DNA from: Nocardioides caldifontis
Lineage (GTDB): Bacteria > Actinomycetota > Actinomycetes > Propionibacteriales > Nocardioidaceae
Direction: 5' to 3'
DNA length: 64,000 nucleotides
Assembly: GCF_008087345.1 (NCBI RefSeq)
Contig: NZ_VHIB01000015.1
Coordinates: 1 to 64,000 of the forward strand
In this document: positions 17,248 through 26,152 of the stretch, in pieces
How positions within the stretch are numbered: the stretch's first letter is position 1
Layout of the letters: each line of letters opens with the position of its first letter
Made by a program: the position numbers and the translations under genes
The notes under the pieces: generated by a model
What the model was told of the DNA's origin: nothing
The model's database searches: none
Seen by the model: only the letters and a program-made list of their open reading frames with translations

Positions 17248-17819
17248 ACGACAGCGCGCTCGCCAGCGGCCGGGAGCCGGGGCTGCTGCCGCCCGCAGTG
17301 ACGTGGGGGCTCTTCGCCGCCTGGGCGGTGCACGACCTCGAGGAGCTGTGCACCATGGCGGGGTGGGGCGACCGGGCCCGTCCCCGGTTGGAGCGCAACG
17401 TGGCCTGGGTGCCTCCGGCCGTCTGGCGCCGGATGTCGGTGACCCAGGAGCACGCCACCTTGGCGATCGCGGTGATGGGCGGTGTGATGGCGTCGGCATC
17501 GGCGAGTGGCGCGAGGACGGGAGGCCGCAGTCCCTGGTTCCAGGCGGTGCTCGCCGGCTTCGGGCTGCACGCCGTCCCGCACGTGGCGTCGGCGGCGCTC
17601 ACCCGCGGCTACACCCCTGGGGTGGTGACCGCGCCGACAGTGGTGGGGCCATTCGCCCTATGGGCTTGGCGGGAGCTGCGAAGGGCCGGTGTGCCGATCG
17701 CGACGATCCCGCCGGCCGCGGTGGTGCTCGGCCCGGCGGTGGTCCTCGGCGCCCACGTCGCGGCGTCCGGGCTCCTCGGTGTGAGGAACCGCTGGAGGCA
17801 GCGCCGCGGCCGCGGTTGA
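17244..17819 (+). CDS. HXXEE-domain membrane protein
   Basis: A 191-residue protein with about five membrane segments. It carries the signature of the HXXEE family: HDLEEL near 33, QEHATLAIAV near 75 and HAVPHVASA near 112. The conserved His and Glu residues lie at helix ends and suggest metal binding or catalysis in the membrane, but no function has been settled for the family. It is the last gene of the kinase-regulator-GNAT operon (ATGA overlap) and overlaps the end of the reverse-strand remnant at 17599-18066. Confidence 0.85.
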   Translation: MNDSALASGREPGLLPPAVTWGLFAAWAVHDLEELCTMAGWGDRARPRLERNVAWVPPAVWRRMSVTQEHATLAIAVMGGVMASASASGARTGGRSPWFQAVLAGFGLHAVPHVASAALTRGYTPGVVTAPTVVGPFALWAWRELRRAGVPIATIPPAAVVLGPAVVLGAHVAASGLLGVRNRWRQRRGRG

Positions 17820-18066
17820 CCGCAGCCATCAGCCCTTCGTGCCCCCCAGCGGCATCCAGCAGGACACCCGCGGTGACACCGAGCCCCGCGCCCAGCAACA
17901 ACCCTGCAGCGAGGGCCTCGCCGACGAACAAGGCGATGAGCATGCTGATCGCCGGACCGAAGACCAGTCCGTACGTCAGCAAGGACATGCGGACCCGGCG
18001 GAGATGTGCTCAGCGGCGGCCCCTGCGGTCAGGATCCTGGCGCCTGTGCGTCGTCGATGTTGCCAT
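17599..18066 (-). pseudogene. Small membrane protein interrupted by an in-frame TGA at codon 19
   Basis: ATG 18066 has a strong ribosome site (GGAGG, 8 bp away). The frame reads MATSTTHRRQDPDRRGRR, then TGA at 18010-18012, then without any shift AHLRRVRMSLLTYGLVFG and a hydrophobic hairpin (SMLIALFVGEALAAGLLLG, GVTAGVLLDAAGG). The continuation is plainly protein-like, so one gene appears to be cut by a nonsense codon. Reinitiation at ATG 17988 could still give the membrane part. The last 220 bp of the frame run antisense to the HXXEE gene and are probably not original. Family unknown. Confidence 0.6.
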
Positions 18067-18146
18067 CGCAGTCGCCTCCTTCTCCTCCGGGGATGGACGC
18101 GGACAAGGTGTCGAGCCGGTTAGTGCCTCACGGGAGACTCTCACCG

Positions 18147-18184
18147 GCCGCGCCCTGCTCCGGGCAGCAGGAGAAGGGCGCGGC
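18147..18184 (-). terminator. Terminator of the LLM/FAD/Fe-S operon
   Basis: GCCGCGCCCT pairs with AGGGCGCGGC around an 18-base loop. It begins 19 bp beyond the stop of the reverse-strand LLM gene. Confidence 0.65.
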
Positions 18185-18202
18185 TTGCGATGAGTTGTGA
18201 CC

Positions 18203-19249
18203 TCAGGCGAAGGCGGGCATCACCTTGTCGTGGATCAGCTGCAGCTGGGTGTTGACGTCCGGGACGCCCTCCAGCTCACGGCCCATCAGCGCCTTGACCA
18301 GCGAGGCGTCGGTGATCGCGAGGATCATGTGGTTGACCCCGGCTCCCGCGATCTCCTGCAGCTTCTCGACGCACTCCTCGGGCGTGCCGGCGACCGACAG
18401 CCGGTCGGCGAGCTCCGGCGAGGTCAGCTCGATCCCCTTCGCCATGTCGCCGGCCCCGATCGCCTCGATGATCGGCTGCAGCTGCTCGGGGTCGACGCCG
18501 TTGCGCTGGAGCTGCTCGTGCGGCATCGACGAGGCGTAGAGGCCGACCATGCTGCGCGCGGCGTCCTTCGCGATCGCGGAGTCCTCGGCCACCGAGAACA
18601 CCACCCAGGCGCCGAGGTCGAGGTCCTGCACGTTCTTCCCGGCGCGCTCCGCGCCGACCGTGCAGTGCTCGATCATGTAGTCGTACGCCTCGCGCGTGTA
18701 GCTGAGCGCGTGGTGGCAACCGTCGGAGAACTCCGCGGCCACCTCGAACGACTTCGGCCCGCGCATCGAGCCCATCTTCACCGGCAGCCGCTCCTGGACC
18801 GGGCGGGCGAAGGTGAAGAGCCCGTTGTAGTTGAAGAACTCGCCGTCGAAGGTGATCACGCCGTCGTCGAGCAGCGTCCGGATCACCTGCACGCCCTCCT
18901 TGACCCGGGAGAGCGGCTTGGTCTTCGCCCAGTCGATGCCGTACTGCGCGAGGAGCCCGAAGTTGCCGCTGGAGAGGACGACCTCGGCGCGCCCGCCGGT
19001 CAGCTCGTCGAGGGTCGCCGCCGCCTGCGCGATCAGCGTGGGCTCGCGCAGCACGACGCCCGAGACGCTCGGCCCCATCCGGATCTGGGAGGTCTCCGCG
19101 GCGGCGGCGGCGAAGAGCAGCCAGAGGTCCTTGTGCCAGGTCTCGTCGGCTGCGTACACCGCGTGGAAGCCGAGCTCGTCGGCCTTCTTGATCGAGGCCA
19201 GGGACTCCGAGAGGGGGTAGTCCGGGAGCATCACGTAGCTGAACTTCAT
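18203..19249 (-). CDS. LLM-class oxidoreductase (probably F420-dependent)
   Basis: A 348-residue TIM-barrel of the luciferase-like monooxygenase class, in the F420-dependent branch common in actinobacteria. It has MKFSYVMLPDYPL at the start, ADELGFHAVYAADETWHKD, GPSVSGVVLREPTLIAQAAATLDELTGGR (quoted in part) and a C-terminal AGTPEECVEKLQEIA that matches the family's cofactor-side helix. It is the last gene of the reverse operon that begins with the Fe-S protein, 37 bp after the 110-aa gene. F420 use is inferred from the family; substrate unknown. Confidence 0.88.
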   Translation of the reverse strand: MKFSYVMLPDYPLSESLASIKKADELGFHAVYAADETWHKDLWLLFAAAAAETSQIRMGPSVSGVVLREPTLIAQAAATLDELTGGRAEVVLSSGNFGLLAQYGIDWAKTKPLSRVKEGVQVIRTLLDDGVITFDGEFFNYNGLFTFARPVQERLPVKMGSMRGPKSFEVAAEFSDGCHHALSYTREAYDYMIEHCTVGAERAGKNVQDLDLGAWVVFSVAEDSAIAKDAARSMVGLYASSMPHEQLQRNGVDPEQLQPIIEAIGAGDMAKGIELTSPELADRLSVAGTPEECVEKLQEIAGAGVNHMILAITDASLVKALMGRELEGVPDVNTQLQLIHDKVMPAFA

Positions 19250-19286
19250 TCATTCCTCCTCGAACGGGCCGGAGCCCGGTTGGTGG

Positions 19287-19619
19287 TCAAACTCCGGTGG
19301 GACCCTCGCCGCCCGGTCCCGACGATGACTCCGCCTCGACCTCGGCCAGCAGCTCGGAGCCGGTGACGACGGAGTAGGCGAAGTGCCGGTGCATCCACGC
19401 GAGGTGGTCGGCGCGGCTGTTCATGATCCGCAGGCTGTCCCAGTTGGGGAACTGCTGCTGCAGTACCCACCGCTCCATGAGGCGGGGGTCCACCTCGAAG
19501 ACGTGGGGGTGCGTGGTGATCGCGACGTCGGTGACCCGCTCGGGCTCGGGCGGGGTCATCTGCTCGGCGTAGCGGTACCCGATGCGTCCGTTCGTGGCGC
19601 TGTTCGGCGAGTCGCTCAT
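19287..19619 (-). CDS. 110-residue protein of unknown family in a redox operon
   Basis: ATG 19619 overlaps the stop of the FAD oxidase gene (ATGA), so it is certainly expressed with it. The protein is soluble and acidic at the C terminus. A central segment rich in aromatic residues and His (ERWVLQQQFPNWDSLRIMN, HLAWMHRHFAY) could contact a flavin or partner protein. I do not recognise the family. Position between the FAD oxidase and the LLM oxidoreductase suggests a small subunit or assembly factor of the oxidase (inference). Confidence 0.75.
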   Translation of the reverse strand: MSDSPNSATNGRIGYRYAEQMTPPEPERVTDVAITTHPHVFEVDPRLMERWVLQQQFPNWDSLRIMNSRADHLAWMHRHFAYSVVTGSELLAEVEAESSSGPGGEGPTGV

Positions 19620-21124
19620 CGCTGGCTCCCGTCGTAGGCCTGGTCGAGGAGGTACTTGCCCGGGTTCATGATGTTGTTCGGGTCGAGGGTGCGCTTGAGG
19701 TCGAGCATCACGCCGTAGCCGCGCCCGAGCTCCTCGGGCACCAGGTCGACCTCGCCCTCGCGGCAGGAGCCGTGGCAGGCGCTGATCGAGCCCTGGTGGG
19801 CGATCGCGACCGCGGCGATGTCCCGCTTCGCCTTCACCCACATCTCCCAGGCGCGGTCGTCGAGCTGCTGCTCCCAGATGCCGACGTCGATCTCGGTGAG
19901 GTAGTCGACGCCGGTGTCGGCCGAGGTGTAGGCGAACATCCCCCAGTCGTCGAAGACGTCCGTGCGTCGCCGGAGGTCCGCGACGATCTCGTGCCAGGCC
20001 TTCGACACCGCGGGGAGGTTCGTGTAGTTGACCGCGGCGTCCTCGCAGTGCCAGCTCATCGGCACCACCTGGCCGGCCTTGGTGCGGCCGTGCAGCGGGG
20101 TCGCGTAGCGGTCGTGCCGTGCCGCCCAGTCGCCCTCAGAGATCTCGTCGCCGAGGTAGCGGGCGCCGTGCTCCTTGGCGATCCGGAACAGCCGCTTGCC
20201 GCCGACCCGGACCTCGTCCTCGTAGCCGTACAGCACCGCGCACACGAGCGCGCGCACATCTGCCGGCTGGGGGATGTAGGCCTCGTCGTCACGGCGGAGG
20301 TAGGCGACCTTCCACTCGTCGAAGAGCACCGCGCCCGCGAACGTCGCGACCCCCGCGCGCGCGAGCGCACCCACGCAGCGGTAGGCGTCGTCGTAATTGT
20401 CGAACGCCCAGAAAGGTGACAGCTCTGCCTCGGGCTTCGGGTAGAGCTTGAGCGTCGCCTCCGTCGCGACCCCGAGCGTCCCCTGGTGACCCATGAACAG
20501 GTGCTTGAGCTGGTAGCCGCTCGACGACTTGCTGATCTTGCGGCCGATGCCGTCGCCGACGTGCATGACCTCCCCGGTGGGGAGGACGTGGTCGAAGCTG
20601 AGCACCAGGTCGCGGGTGTGGCCGTAGCGCGCCCCGATCAGCGACCAGCCGCTGGTGCCGATGCGGCCGCCCACCAACGAGCACGGGTACGACGCGGGGT
20701 CGTCGGGGTAGAAGAGCCCGTGGCGGGCGAGCTCCTCGTTGAGCTTGAGCATGTTGATGCCGGTGCCGACCGTGACGGTGCGGTTCTCGAGGTCGAGCTC
20801 CTTGATCTGGTTCATCCGCTTGACGTCGAGGACGATCCCGCCGTGCAGCGGCACGGCACCGTCGGTGAGCCCGGTGCCGCCGTCACTTGGGACGACCGGG
20901 ACCCGGAGCTCGTTGGCGATCCGCACGACCCCGGCGACCTCCTCGGTGCTGGTCGGCAGCACGGCGAGGTCGGGGAGCCGCTCGGACCAGCGGTGCACGG
21001 GGAACGGCGCGGGGACCCGTGCCCGGTTGTAGCGGTCGGGCTTCGAGGTGAGGATCTGCTCGTCACGGAGCACCGTGCGCAGCGCGGTGACGAGCTCGTC
21101 GAGCCGCTCGGCGACCAGGGTCAT
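19616..21124 (-). CDS. FAD-linked oxidase (GlcD / PCMH-type flavoprotein)
   Basis: A 502-residue flavoprotein. The N-terminal PCMH-type FAD domain shows LPTSTEEVAGVVRIANEL, VVPSDGGTGLTDGAVPLHGG, the GGRIGTSGWSLIGARYGHT loop (quoted in part) and GHQGTLGVATEATLKLYP. The C-terminal FAD-oxidase domain ends with LDPNNIMNPGKYL, as in glycolate or D-lactate dehydrogenase large subunits. It starts 3 bp after the stop of the Fe-S gene, so the two likely form one enzyme that passes electrons from a hydroxy-acid or phenolic substrate to the Fe-S protein. The substrate cannot be read from sequence. Confidence 0.92.
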   Translation of the reverse strand: MTLVAERLDELVTALRTVLRDEQILTSKPDRYNRARVPAPFPVHRWSERLPDLAVLPTSTEEVAGVVRIANELRVPVVPSDGGTGLTDGAVPLHGGIVLDVKRMNQIKELDLENRTVTVGTGINMLKLNEELARHGLFYPDDPASYPCSLVGGRIGTSGWSLIGARYGHTRDLVLSFDHVLPTGEVMHVGDGIGRKISKSSSGYQLKHLFMGHQGTLGVATEATLKLYPKPEAELSPFWAFDNYDDAYRCVGALARAGVATFAGAVLFDEWKVAYLRRDDEAYIPQPADVRALVCAVLYGYEDEVRVGGKRLFRIAKEHGARYLGDEISEGDWAARHDRYATPLHGRTKAGQVVPMSWHCEDAAVNYTNLPAVSKAWHEIVADLRRRTDVFDDWGMFAYTSADTGVDYLTEIDVGIWEQQLDDRAWEMWVKAKRDIAAVAIAHQGSISACHGSCREGEVDLVPEELGRGYGVMLDLKRTLDPNNIMNPGKYLLDQAYDGSQR

Positions 21125-21127
21125 CGT

Positions 21128-22537
21128 TCACTCACCCCGCTTGCCGACCGGCTCGTCGTTCGCGGTCTCGACCCGTGACGGGTCCGCCCCGTCGGCCCCA
21201 CCACGCGAGCCGCCGACGACGATCCCGAGGGACTCGGCGAGCAGCTCGTGGATGTCGACCACGTCGATGCTCTCGCTGCGGCCCGCCTCGCCGAGGGGGC
21301 GCTCGGACCACGGGCAGGCGCTGACCAGCGTGTCCACCTCGAGGGCCGAGGCCTTCTGGATCCGGTTCGCCGAGATCGCCGCCGTGAGGTCGGGCTTCTC
21401 GACGGGGAGCCCGCCGCCACCACCGGAGCAGTAGGACCACTGGGTGACCCGGTCGACGTCCTTGAAGTCGAGCCCCGGGATCGCGCGGAGGATCTCGCGC
21501 GGCTCCTTCCAGATCCCCTTGCGCTTGTTGAGCCGGCAAGGGTCGTGGTAGGTGATCGACCGCTCGATCGGGACCGACGGCGTCAGCCGCCCCTCGCGGA
21601 TCAGCTGCGCGAAGAGCTCGACGACGAGGACGACCTCGATGTCGTAGTCGTCGCCGAAGTACTTCGGGTAGTCCTCGGTGAACGAGATGTAGTCGTGCGG
21701 GTCGAGGACGAGCACCCTCCTGGTGCCGGTCGAACGCCAGTTGTCCAGGTTGTGCTGGGCGAACCGCTTCGCCTGGTCGACGTACCCCATCTCGGCGGCG
21801 GGGCCGCCGCAGCACCACTGCTCGCCCATCAGCCCGAACTCGTAGCCGGCCAGCTGCAGGACCTGCGCTACCGCCCGCGGGACCGAGGTGCGGTAGAACG
21901 CGGCCTCGCAGTCGACGAACAGGACCGTCTCGCCGCCGATCGGGATGTCGAGCCCCTCGGACCAGTCGCGGACGTGGTCCTGGCTGACCGGGGTGTCGCC
22001 GAGCACCGGCTCGTGCGTGCGCTCGTCGGTGCGGGCGTTCCAGGTCCGCCACTGCGGCTGGTGGACCCCGCTGTCGACGGCGAAGGCGCGCACCGCCTTG
22101 ACCACGTCGACCGTGCGGGTGCGGAACCGGTAGAAGTCGCCGGTGAACAGCGAGTTGGGGCAGCGCAGCTCGCAGGCCCCGCACTGGGTGCAGTTGACGT
22201 AGTCGGCGGCGACGTCCTCGATGGTCAGCTCGCCCTTGTCCATCGCGACCACGTTGGCGTGGAACGCGGTGGGCGTCCACGACTCGTTGCGCGTCACCTG
22301 GGTGACCGGGCAGACCTCGCGGCAGAACTTGTGGCCGGAGGAGAAGCAGTTGTACGACGCGTTGCGCCACTGCTCGGTGAACTGCTCGGTCGGGGTCGGG
22401 TCGTCGCTCGGTGGTACGACGTGCTCGCGGGCGATCTCGTCGGGGATGAGCGCGAGCTCCTCCGGGTTGTCGCGCATGCCCGGTGTGAACGGGACCGCGA
22501 CCGGGTCCGACGTGCCCTGCCGATCCAGCTGCGTCAT
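21128..22537 (-). CDS. (Fe-S)-binding heterodisulphide-reductase-like subunit (GlcF type)
   Basis: A 469-residue cytoplasmic protein with two ferredoxin-type clusters: an unusual first set (CFSSGHKFCREVCPV) and the canonical CTQCGACELRCPN. Two CCG-type cysteine motifs follow (EQWCCGGPAAEMGY and WSYCSGGGGG), as in GlcF and HdrD-like proteins. ATG 22537 is preceded by GAAGGGCGAGAG. It is first in the four-gene operon and presumably accepts electrons from the FAD oxidase encoded next and delivers them to the quinone pool or to a partner. Role inferred from family and operon. Confidence 0.9.
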   Translation of the reverse strand: MTQLDRQGTSDPVAVPFTPGMRDNPEELALIPDEIAREHVVPPSDDPTPTEQFTEQWRNASYNCFSSGHKFCREVCPVTQVTRNESWTPTAFHANVVAMDKGELTIEDVAADYVNCTQCGACELRCPNSLFTGDFYRFRTRTVDVVKAVRAFAVDSGVHQPQWRTWNARTDERTHEPVLGDTPVSQDHVRDWSEGLDIPIGGETVLFVDCEAAFYRTSVPRAVAQVLQLAGYEFGLMGEQWCCGGPAAEMGYVDQAKRFAQHNLDNWRSTGTRRVLVLDPHDYISFTEDYPKYFGDDYDIEVVLVVELFAQLIREGRLTPSVPIERSITYHDPCRLNKRKGIWKEPREILRAIPGLDFKDVDRVTQWSYCSGGGGGLPVEKPDLTAAISANRIQKASALEVDTLVSACPWSERPLGEAGRSESIDVVDIHELLAESLGIVVGGSRGGADGADPSRVETANDEPVGKRGE

Positions 22538-22563
22538 CTCTCGCCCTTCGCTAGAACGTGATC

Positions 22564-22606
22564 TGGCCCACAGGGTTCGCAACCTATTGGTCCGCGTCGT
22601 GGGCCA
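22564..22606. promoter_or_regulatory. Inverted repeat upstream of the Fe-S/FAD operon
   Basis: TGGCCCAC at 22564-22571 and GTGGGCCA at 22599-22606 are perfect inverted copies 27 bp apart, 27 bp upstream of ATG 22537. They could be two half-sites for a regulator not encoded nearby. Confidence 0.35.
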
Positions 22607-22657
22607 CAAGGGGTGCAGGACCCCATGGACACGGGCACGTCGTCCCAGGTCAGCGCG

Positions 22658-24835
22658 TTACCGACTCGTGAGGGCGTACGCCGGCTCGGGCTCGGCCACC
22701 ACCTCGCCCCTGGAGGCCTGCGGGCGCGCCGGCCACCAGGACCGCTCGCCGAGCAGGACCAGCAGCGCCGGCAGCAGGACCAGCCGGATCAGCGTGGCGT
22801 CGAGGAGGATGGCCGCCGAGAGGCCGACGCCCATCGTCTTCATCTCGAGCATGCTCAGCGTCGCGAAGATGGCGAAGACCGAGACCATCACCGCGGCCGC
22901 GCTGGTGACCACCCCGGCGGTGTCCGCGATCCCCTTCTCGACGGCGAGCCGGGTCGGCAGCCCGCGGGCGACGTGCTCGCGGACGCGGCTGAGCACGAAG
23001 ACGTGGTAGTCCATCGACAGCCCGACGAGCACCACGAGCACGAACAGCGGCAGCCAGTCGATCACGAACCCGGGGCTGGTGAAGTCGAGGAGGTCGCTGC
23101 CCCAGCCCTCCTGGAAGACCAGGGTGAGCACCCCGAAGGCGACGCCGACGGAGGCGAGGTTCAGTGCACCGGAGACGACCGCGAGGACCACGCTGCGGAA
23201 CGTCACGACCATGATGAGCATCGTGAGCAGAAGCACGAACCCGACCACCAGCAGGAGCCGGCCGTCCTGGTTGTCTGCGAAGTCGAGGTTCGCGGCAGGA
23301 CCGCCACCGACGGCGTGCTCGGCGACGGCGTCCACACCGCCGAGGGTCGCCGGGACCACGTCCTGGCGGAGGGTCCGGATCGCGTCGTCGACCCGCTCGT
23401 CGGACTCCTCGAACGGCATCCCGAGGGTCAGCACGGAGGTCAGCCCGTCGTCCGACGTACGGACCGGGTCGTCGCCGACGACGAACTCGCCGGTGGCGCT
23501 CGCCTGACGGGCGACGTCGGCGAGCGCGGCGTCGACGGCGTCGCGGTCGGCCCCCGAGCGGGCCCGGACGACGACCTCGGCGGCGGCGCCGGCGTCCCCG
23601 GGGAAGTGCTCCTCGACCGCTCGCAGGGTCTGGACCTCCTCGATCGACGCGGGCAGCGTCTCGAGGGTCGCGGAGTGGGTGCGCATCGCGAACGCCGGCG
23701 CCGCGAGGAGCGCGACGACCACCGCCGAGAGCACCAGTGCCACGCGCGGGTGACGGACCACCGGGCCGAGGACGCGCGAGCTGATCCCGCCGCGGCCGAT
23801 CCGTCGGTTCAGCCGCCACAGCCCGGGGACGCGGGGGCGGTCGACCCACCGGCCGAGCTTGACCAGCAGTGCGGGGAGCACCGTGATCGACCCGAGCACC
23901 GCGACGGCGACGACGAGGATCGAGCCGACCGCCAGCGAGTCGAACGTGGCGTCGTCGACGACGAAGAGGCCGGCCATCGCGGCGATCACCGCGCCGCCCG
24001 AGACCAGGATCGAGTGGCCCGAGGTCTGGGCGGCGATCTCGACAGCGTCGCGGGTGCTGCGGCCGGCGGCCCGCTCCTCGCGCTCGCGCTTGAGGTAGAA
24101 CAGCGAGTAGTCGACGCCGACCGCCATCCCGATCAGCACGATCATGCTGCTGACCGTCCCCTCGGCGTGGACCAGGTGCGACAGCGGCGCCATCACGCCG
24201 ATCGTGGCGGCGACGCTGGTGGCGGCGAGCAGCACCGGGAGCCCCGCGGCGACCAGCGCCCCGAAGGCGAGCAGCATGAGGACGAGCGTGACCGGCAGGC
24301 TGATCCCCTCGGCCGCGCGGAGGTCCTGCTCGACCTGCTCGTCGATCCCCGCGTCGACCGTCACGCTCCCGGCCTGCCGGACCTCGAGCCCGGGGTGGTC
24401 GGCCTGCGCCTGGCGGGTCACCTCGCTCAGGCCGTCGGCGTCCTCGTCGGCCAGCTCGACCTGCACGAGCAGGGCCGACCGGTCCTGGTTCCACACAGGG
24501 TCGCCCACCCGGGCAACCCCGTCGGCGTCCGCGGCGGCCGCGGCCACCTGCTCCGCGGCCTCCTCGGCCTCGGCCCGGTCCGGCACGCCGGAGCGACCGG
24601 TCACCAGGACGTTCTCGGTCTCGGGGTCCTCGAGCCCACCCGCCTCGACCATCTCGTCGGCCCGCCCGGACTCGCCGAGCCGGTAGTCCGCGTCGGTCGT
24701 CTGCACGGTCGGGATCGAGACCGCCAGCCCGACCGCCACCGCGACCAGGGCGACCCACCCGAGGATCGCCCGCCACGGATGGCGTGCCGACCAGGTCGCT
24801 GCTCGCATCGGGATCGCTGTCAACGGGTTGCCCAC
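22658..24835 (-). CDS. MMPL/RND-family exporter (module B)
   Basis: A 725-residue membrane protein with the duplicated RND plan: helix 1 (ILGWVALVAVAVGLAVSI), an extracytoplasmic loop, helices 2-6 with GMAVGVDYSLFYLKREREE, a second loop, and helices 8-12 with VGLSMDYHVFVLSRVREH. Both proton-relay-type Asp-Tyr motifs are present. GTG 24835 has GAGGAG six bases upstream, so it is preferred to the internal ATG 24808. It is divergent from the kinase/regulator pair, sharing 147 bp that contain the GGTGGTGC-CA-GCACCACC dyad. Likely substrates are lipids or lipophilic drugs (family knowledge). Confidence 0.93.
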   Translation of the reverse strand: MGNPLTAIPMRAATWSARHPWRAILGWVALVAVAVGLAVSIPTVQTTDADYRLGESGRADEMVEAGGLEDPETENVLVTGRSGVPDRAEAEEAAEQVAAAAADADGVARVGDPVWNQDRSALLVQVELADEDADGLSEVTRQAQADHPGLEVRQAGSVTVDAGIDEQVEQDLRAAEGISLPVTLVLMLLAFGALVAAGLPVLLAATSVAATIGVMAPLSHLVHAEGTVSSMIVLIGMAVGVDYSLFYLKREREERAAGRSTRDAVEIAAQTSGHSILVSGGAVIAAMAGLFVVDDATFDSLAVGSILVVAVAVLGSITVLPALLVKLGRWVDRPRVPGLWRLNRRIGRGGISSRVLGPVVRHPRVALVLSAVVVALLAAPAFAMRTHSATLETLPASIEEVQTLRAVEEHFPGDAGAAAEVVVRARSGADRDAVDAALADVARQASATGEFVVGDDPVRTSDDGLTSVLTLGMPFEESDERVDDAIRTLRQDVVPATLGGVDAVAEHAVGGGPAANLDFADNQDGRLLLVVGFVLLLTMLIMVVTFRSVVLAVVSGALNLASVGVAFGVLTLVFQEGWGSDLLDFTSPGFVIDWLPLFVLVVLVGLSMDYHVFVLSRVREHVARGLPTRLAVEKGIADTAGVVTSAAAVMVSVFAIFATLSMLEMKTMGVGLSAAILLDATLIRLVLLPALLVLLGERSWWPARPQASRGEVVAEPEPAYALTSR

Positions 24836-24930
24836 GGCTCGCTCCTCACCTCCGGGCCGGCCCCGGTGGCCGGCCCGTCCAGCGTCGAGCCGCGTGGCCG
24901 GCCGGTCAGGGGGGCGGCCACCCGGCCGGT

Positions 24931-24948
24931 GGTGGTGCCAGCACCACC
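24931..24948. promoter_or_regulatory. 18-bp perfect dyad (module B operator candidate)
   Basis: GGTGGTGCCAGCACCACC has 8-bp arms and a 2-bp centre, the same layout as the module A and C dyads but with a different sequence. It lies between the divergent MMPL and kinase genes and could control both. Confidence 0.65.
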
Positions 24949-24982
24949 CCGCGACGGCGTCCGGCCAGGGAGGATGGACGCC

Positions 24983-26152
24983 GTGACCACCGAGACGAGC
25001 ACACCGGCCCAGCGCCGCCCGGGGCCCTGGCGGCTGACCGGGTACGCCGCCGTGCAGGTGCTGTCCGTGGTGCCGCTGATCGTGCTGCTCGTGCTCTGGA
25101 TCCTGGGGGCGGCGCTGGTCCTCGTCTGGGCGGGGCTCGCGATCCTCGCCGTCGCGGTGCCGGCGACCCGCTGGCTGGTCGGGGTGCACCGGCGGATGGC
25201 GGGCCGGGTGCTCGGGACGCCGCTGCCGGAGCCCTACGCCCCGGTGCCCCCGGGGCCCCTGGCATGGGTCCGGCCGGTGGTCTCGGACCCGATGACCTGG
25301 CGGGACCTCGGGTGGATCCTGGTCGCCACCACGCTCGGGTTCGCCGTCTCGCTGCTCGTGATCCTGCTCCTCCTCGTCGTCGTCACCGCGCCCGTCTGGT
25401 GGTTCGCCGCGCCCCCGCTGATGCGGCTGCGGTCGCAGGTCGACCGGTTCTTCCTGGCCTACAGCCGCACCGAGCGGCTCGAGCAGCGGGTGCAGGCGCT
25501 GACCGAGTCGCGCGCCGAGGTCGTCGACCACTCGGCCGCGGAGCTCCGCCGGCTCGAGCGCGACCTCCACGACGGCGCCCAGGCCCGGCTGGTCGCGCTC
25601 TCGATGAGCCTGGGGATGGCGGACGCGACGTTCGACCAGGACCCCGAGGCGGCGCGGAGGCTCGTGCGCGACGCCCGCGAGACCACCGCGGCCGCGATCG
25701 GCGACCTCCGGTCGGTGGTCCGCGGCATCCACCCACCGGTGCTCGCCGACCGCGGGCTCGGCGGGGCGGTGCAGGCGGTGGCGCTCGACATGCCGATCCC
25801 GGTCGAGGTGCAGGTCCGGCTGCCCGGGCGGCCGCCCGCCCCGGTCGAGTCGGCGCTCTACTTCGCGGTCGCCGAGTGCCTGGCCAACGTCGGCAAGCAC
25901 GCCGGTGCCCGCCACGCCTGGGTGGGGCTGCGCCACGAGCGCGGGGTGCTCGTCGCGACCGTCGGCGACGACGGGAAGGGCGGCGCGGACCCGGCCGCCG
26001 GGACCGGGATGCTGGGGGTGAGGAGACGGCTCGCGGCCTTCGACGGCACGATGCGGGTGTCGAGCCCGGTCGGCGGGCCGACCCTGGTCACCCTGGAGGT
26101 CCCGTGCGCCTTGTCCTCGCCGAAGACCACGCCCTCCTCCGCGCCGGGCTGA
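24983..26152 (+). CDS. Membrane histidine kinase, HisKA_3 type (module B)
   Basis: A 389-residue kinase. Four membrane helices in two pairs (about 20-60 and 105-140) are followed by the dimerisation helix with phospho-His196 in ERDLHDGAQARLVALSM and an ATPase domain with ECLANVGKHA, GDDGKGG and GMLGVRRRL. GTG 24983 is chosen because GGGAGG lies nine bases upstream; the upstream in-frame ATG 24974 abuts that site and is less likely. Its 3' end overlaps the regulator gene by 49 bp. It is divergent from the MMPL exporter, which it presumably controls through the regulator. Confidence 0.9.
   Translation: MTTETSTPAQRRPGPWRLTGYAAVQVLSVVPLIVLLVLWILGAALVLVWAGLAILAVAVPATRWLVGVHRRMAGRVLGTPLPEPYAPVPPGPLAWVRPVVSDPMTWRDLGWILVATTLGFAVSLLVILLLLVVVTAPVWWFAAPPLMRLRSQVDRFFLAYSRTERLEQRVQALTESRAEVVDHSAAELRRLERDLHDGAQARLVALSMSLGMADATFDQDPEAARRLVRDARETTAAAIGDLRSVVRGIHPPVLADRGLGGAVQAVALDMPIPVEVQVRLPGRPPAPVESALYFAVAECLANVGKHAGARHAWVGLRHERGVLVATVGDDGKGGADPAAGTGMLGVRRRLAAFDGTMRVSSPVGGPTLVTLEVPCALSSPKTTPSSAPG

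Noticed and set aside
24836-24982. TTGACA inside the MMPL start as a -35 promoter box
   Set aside because: It lies within the coding region just after GTG 24835 (codons Leu-Thr) and has no -10 at the right distance.
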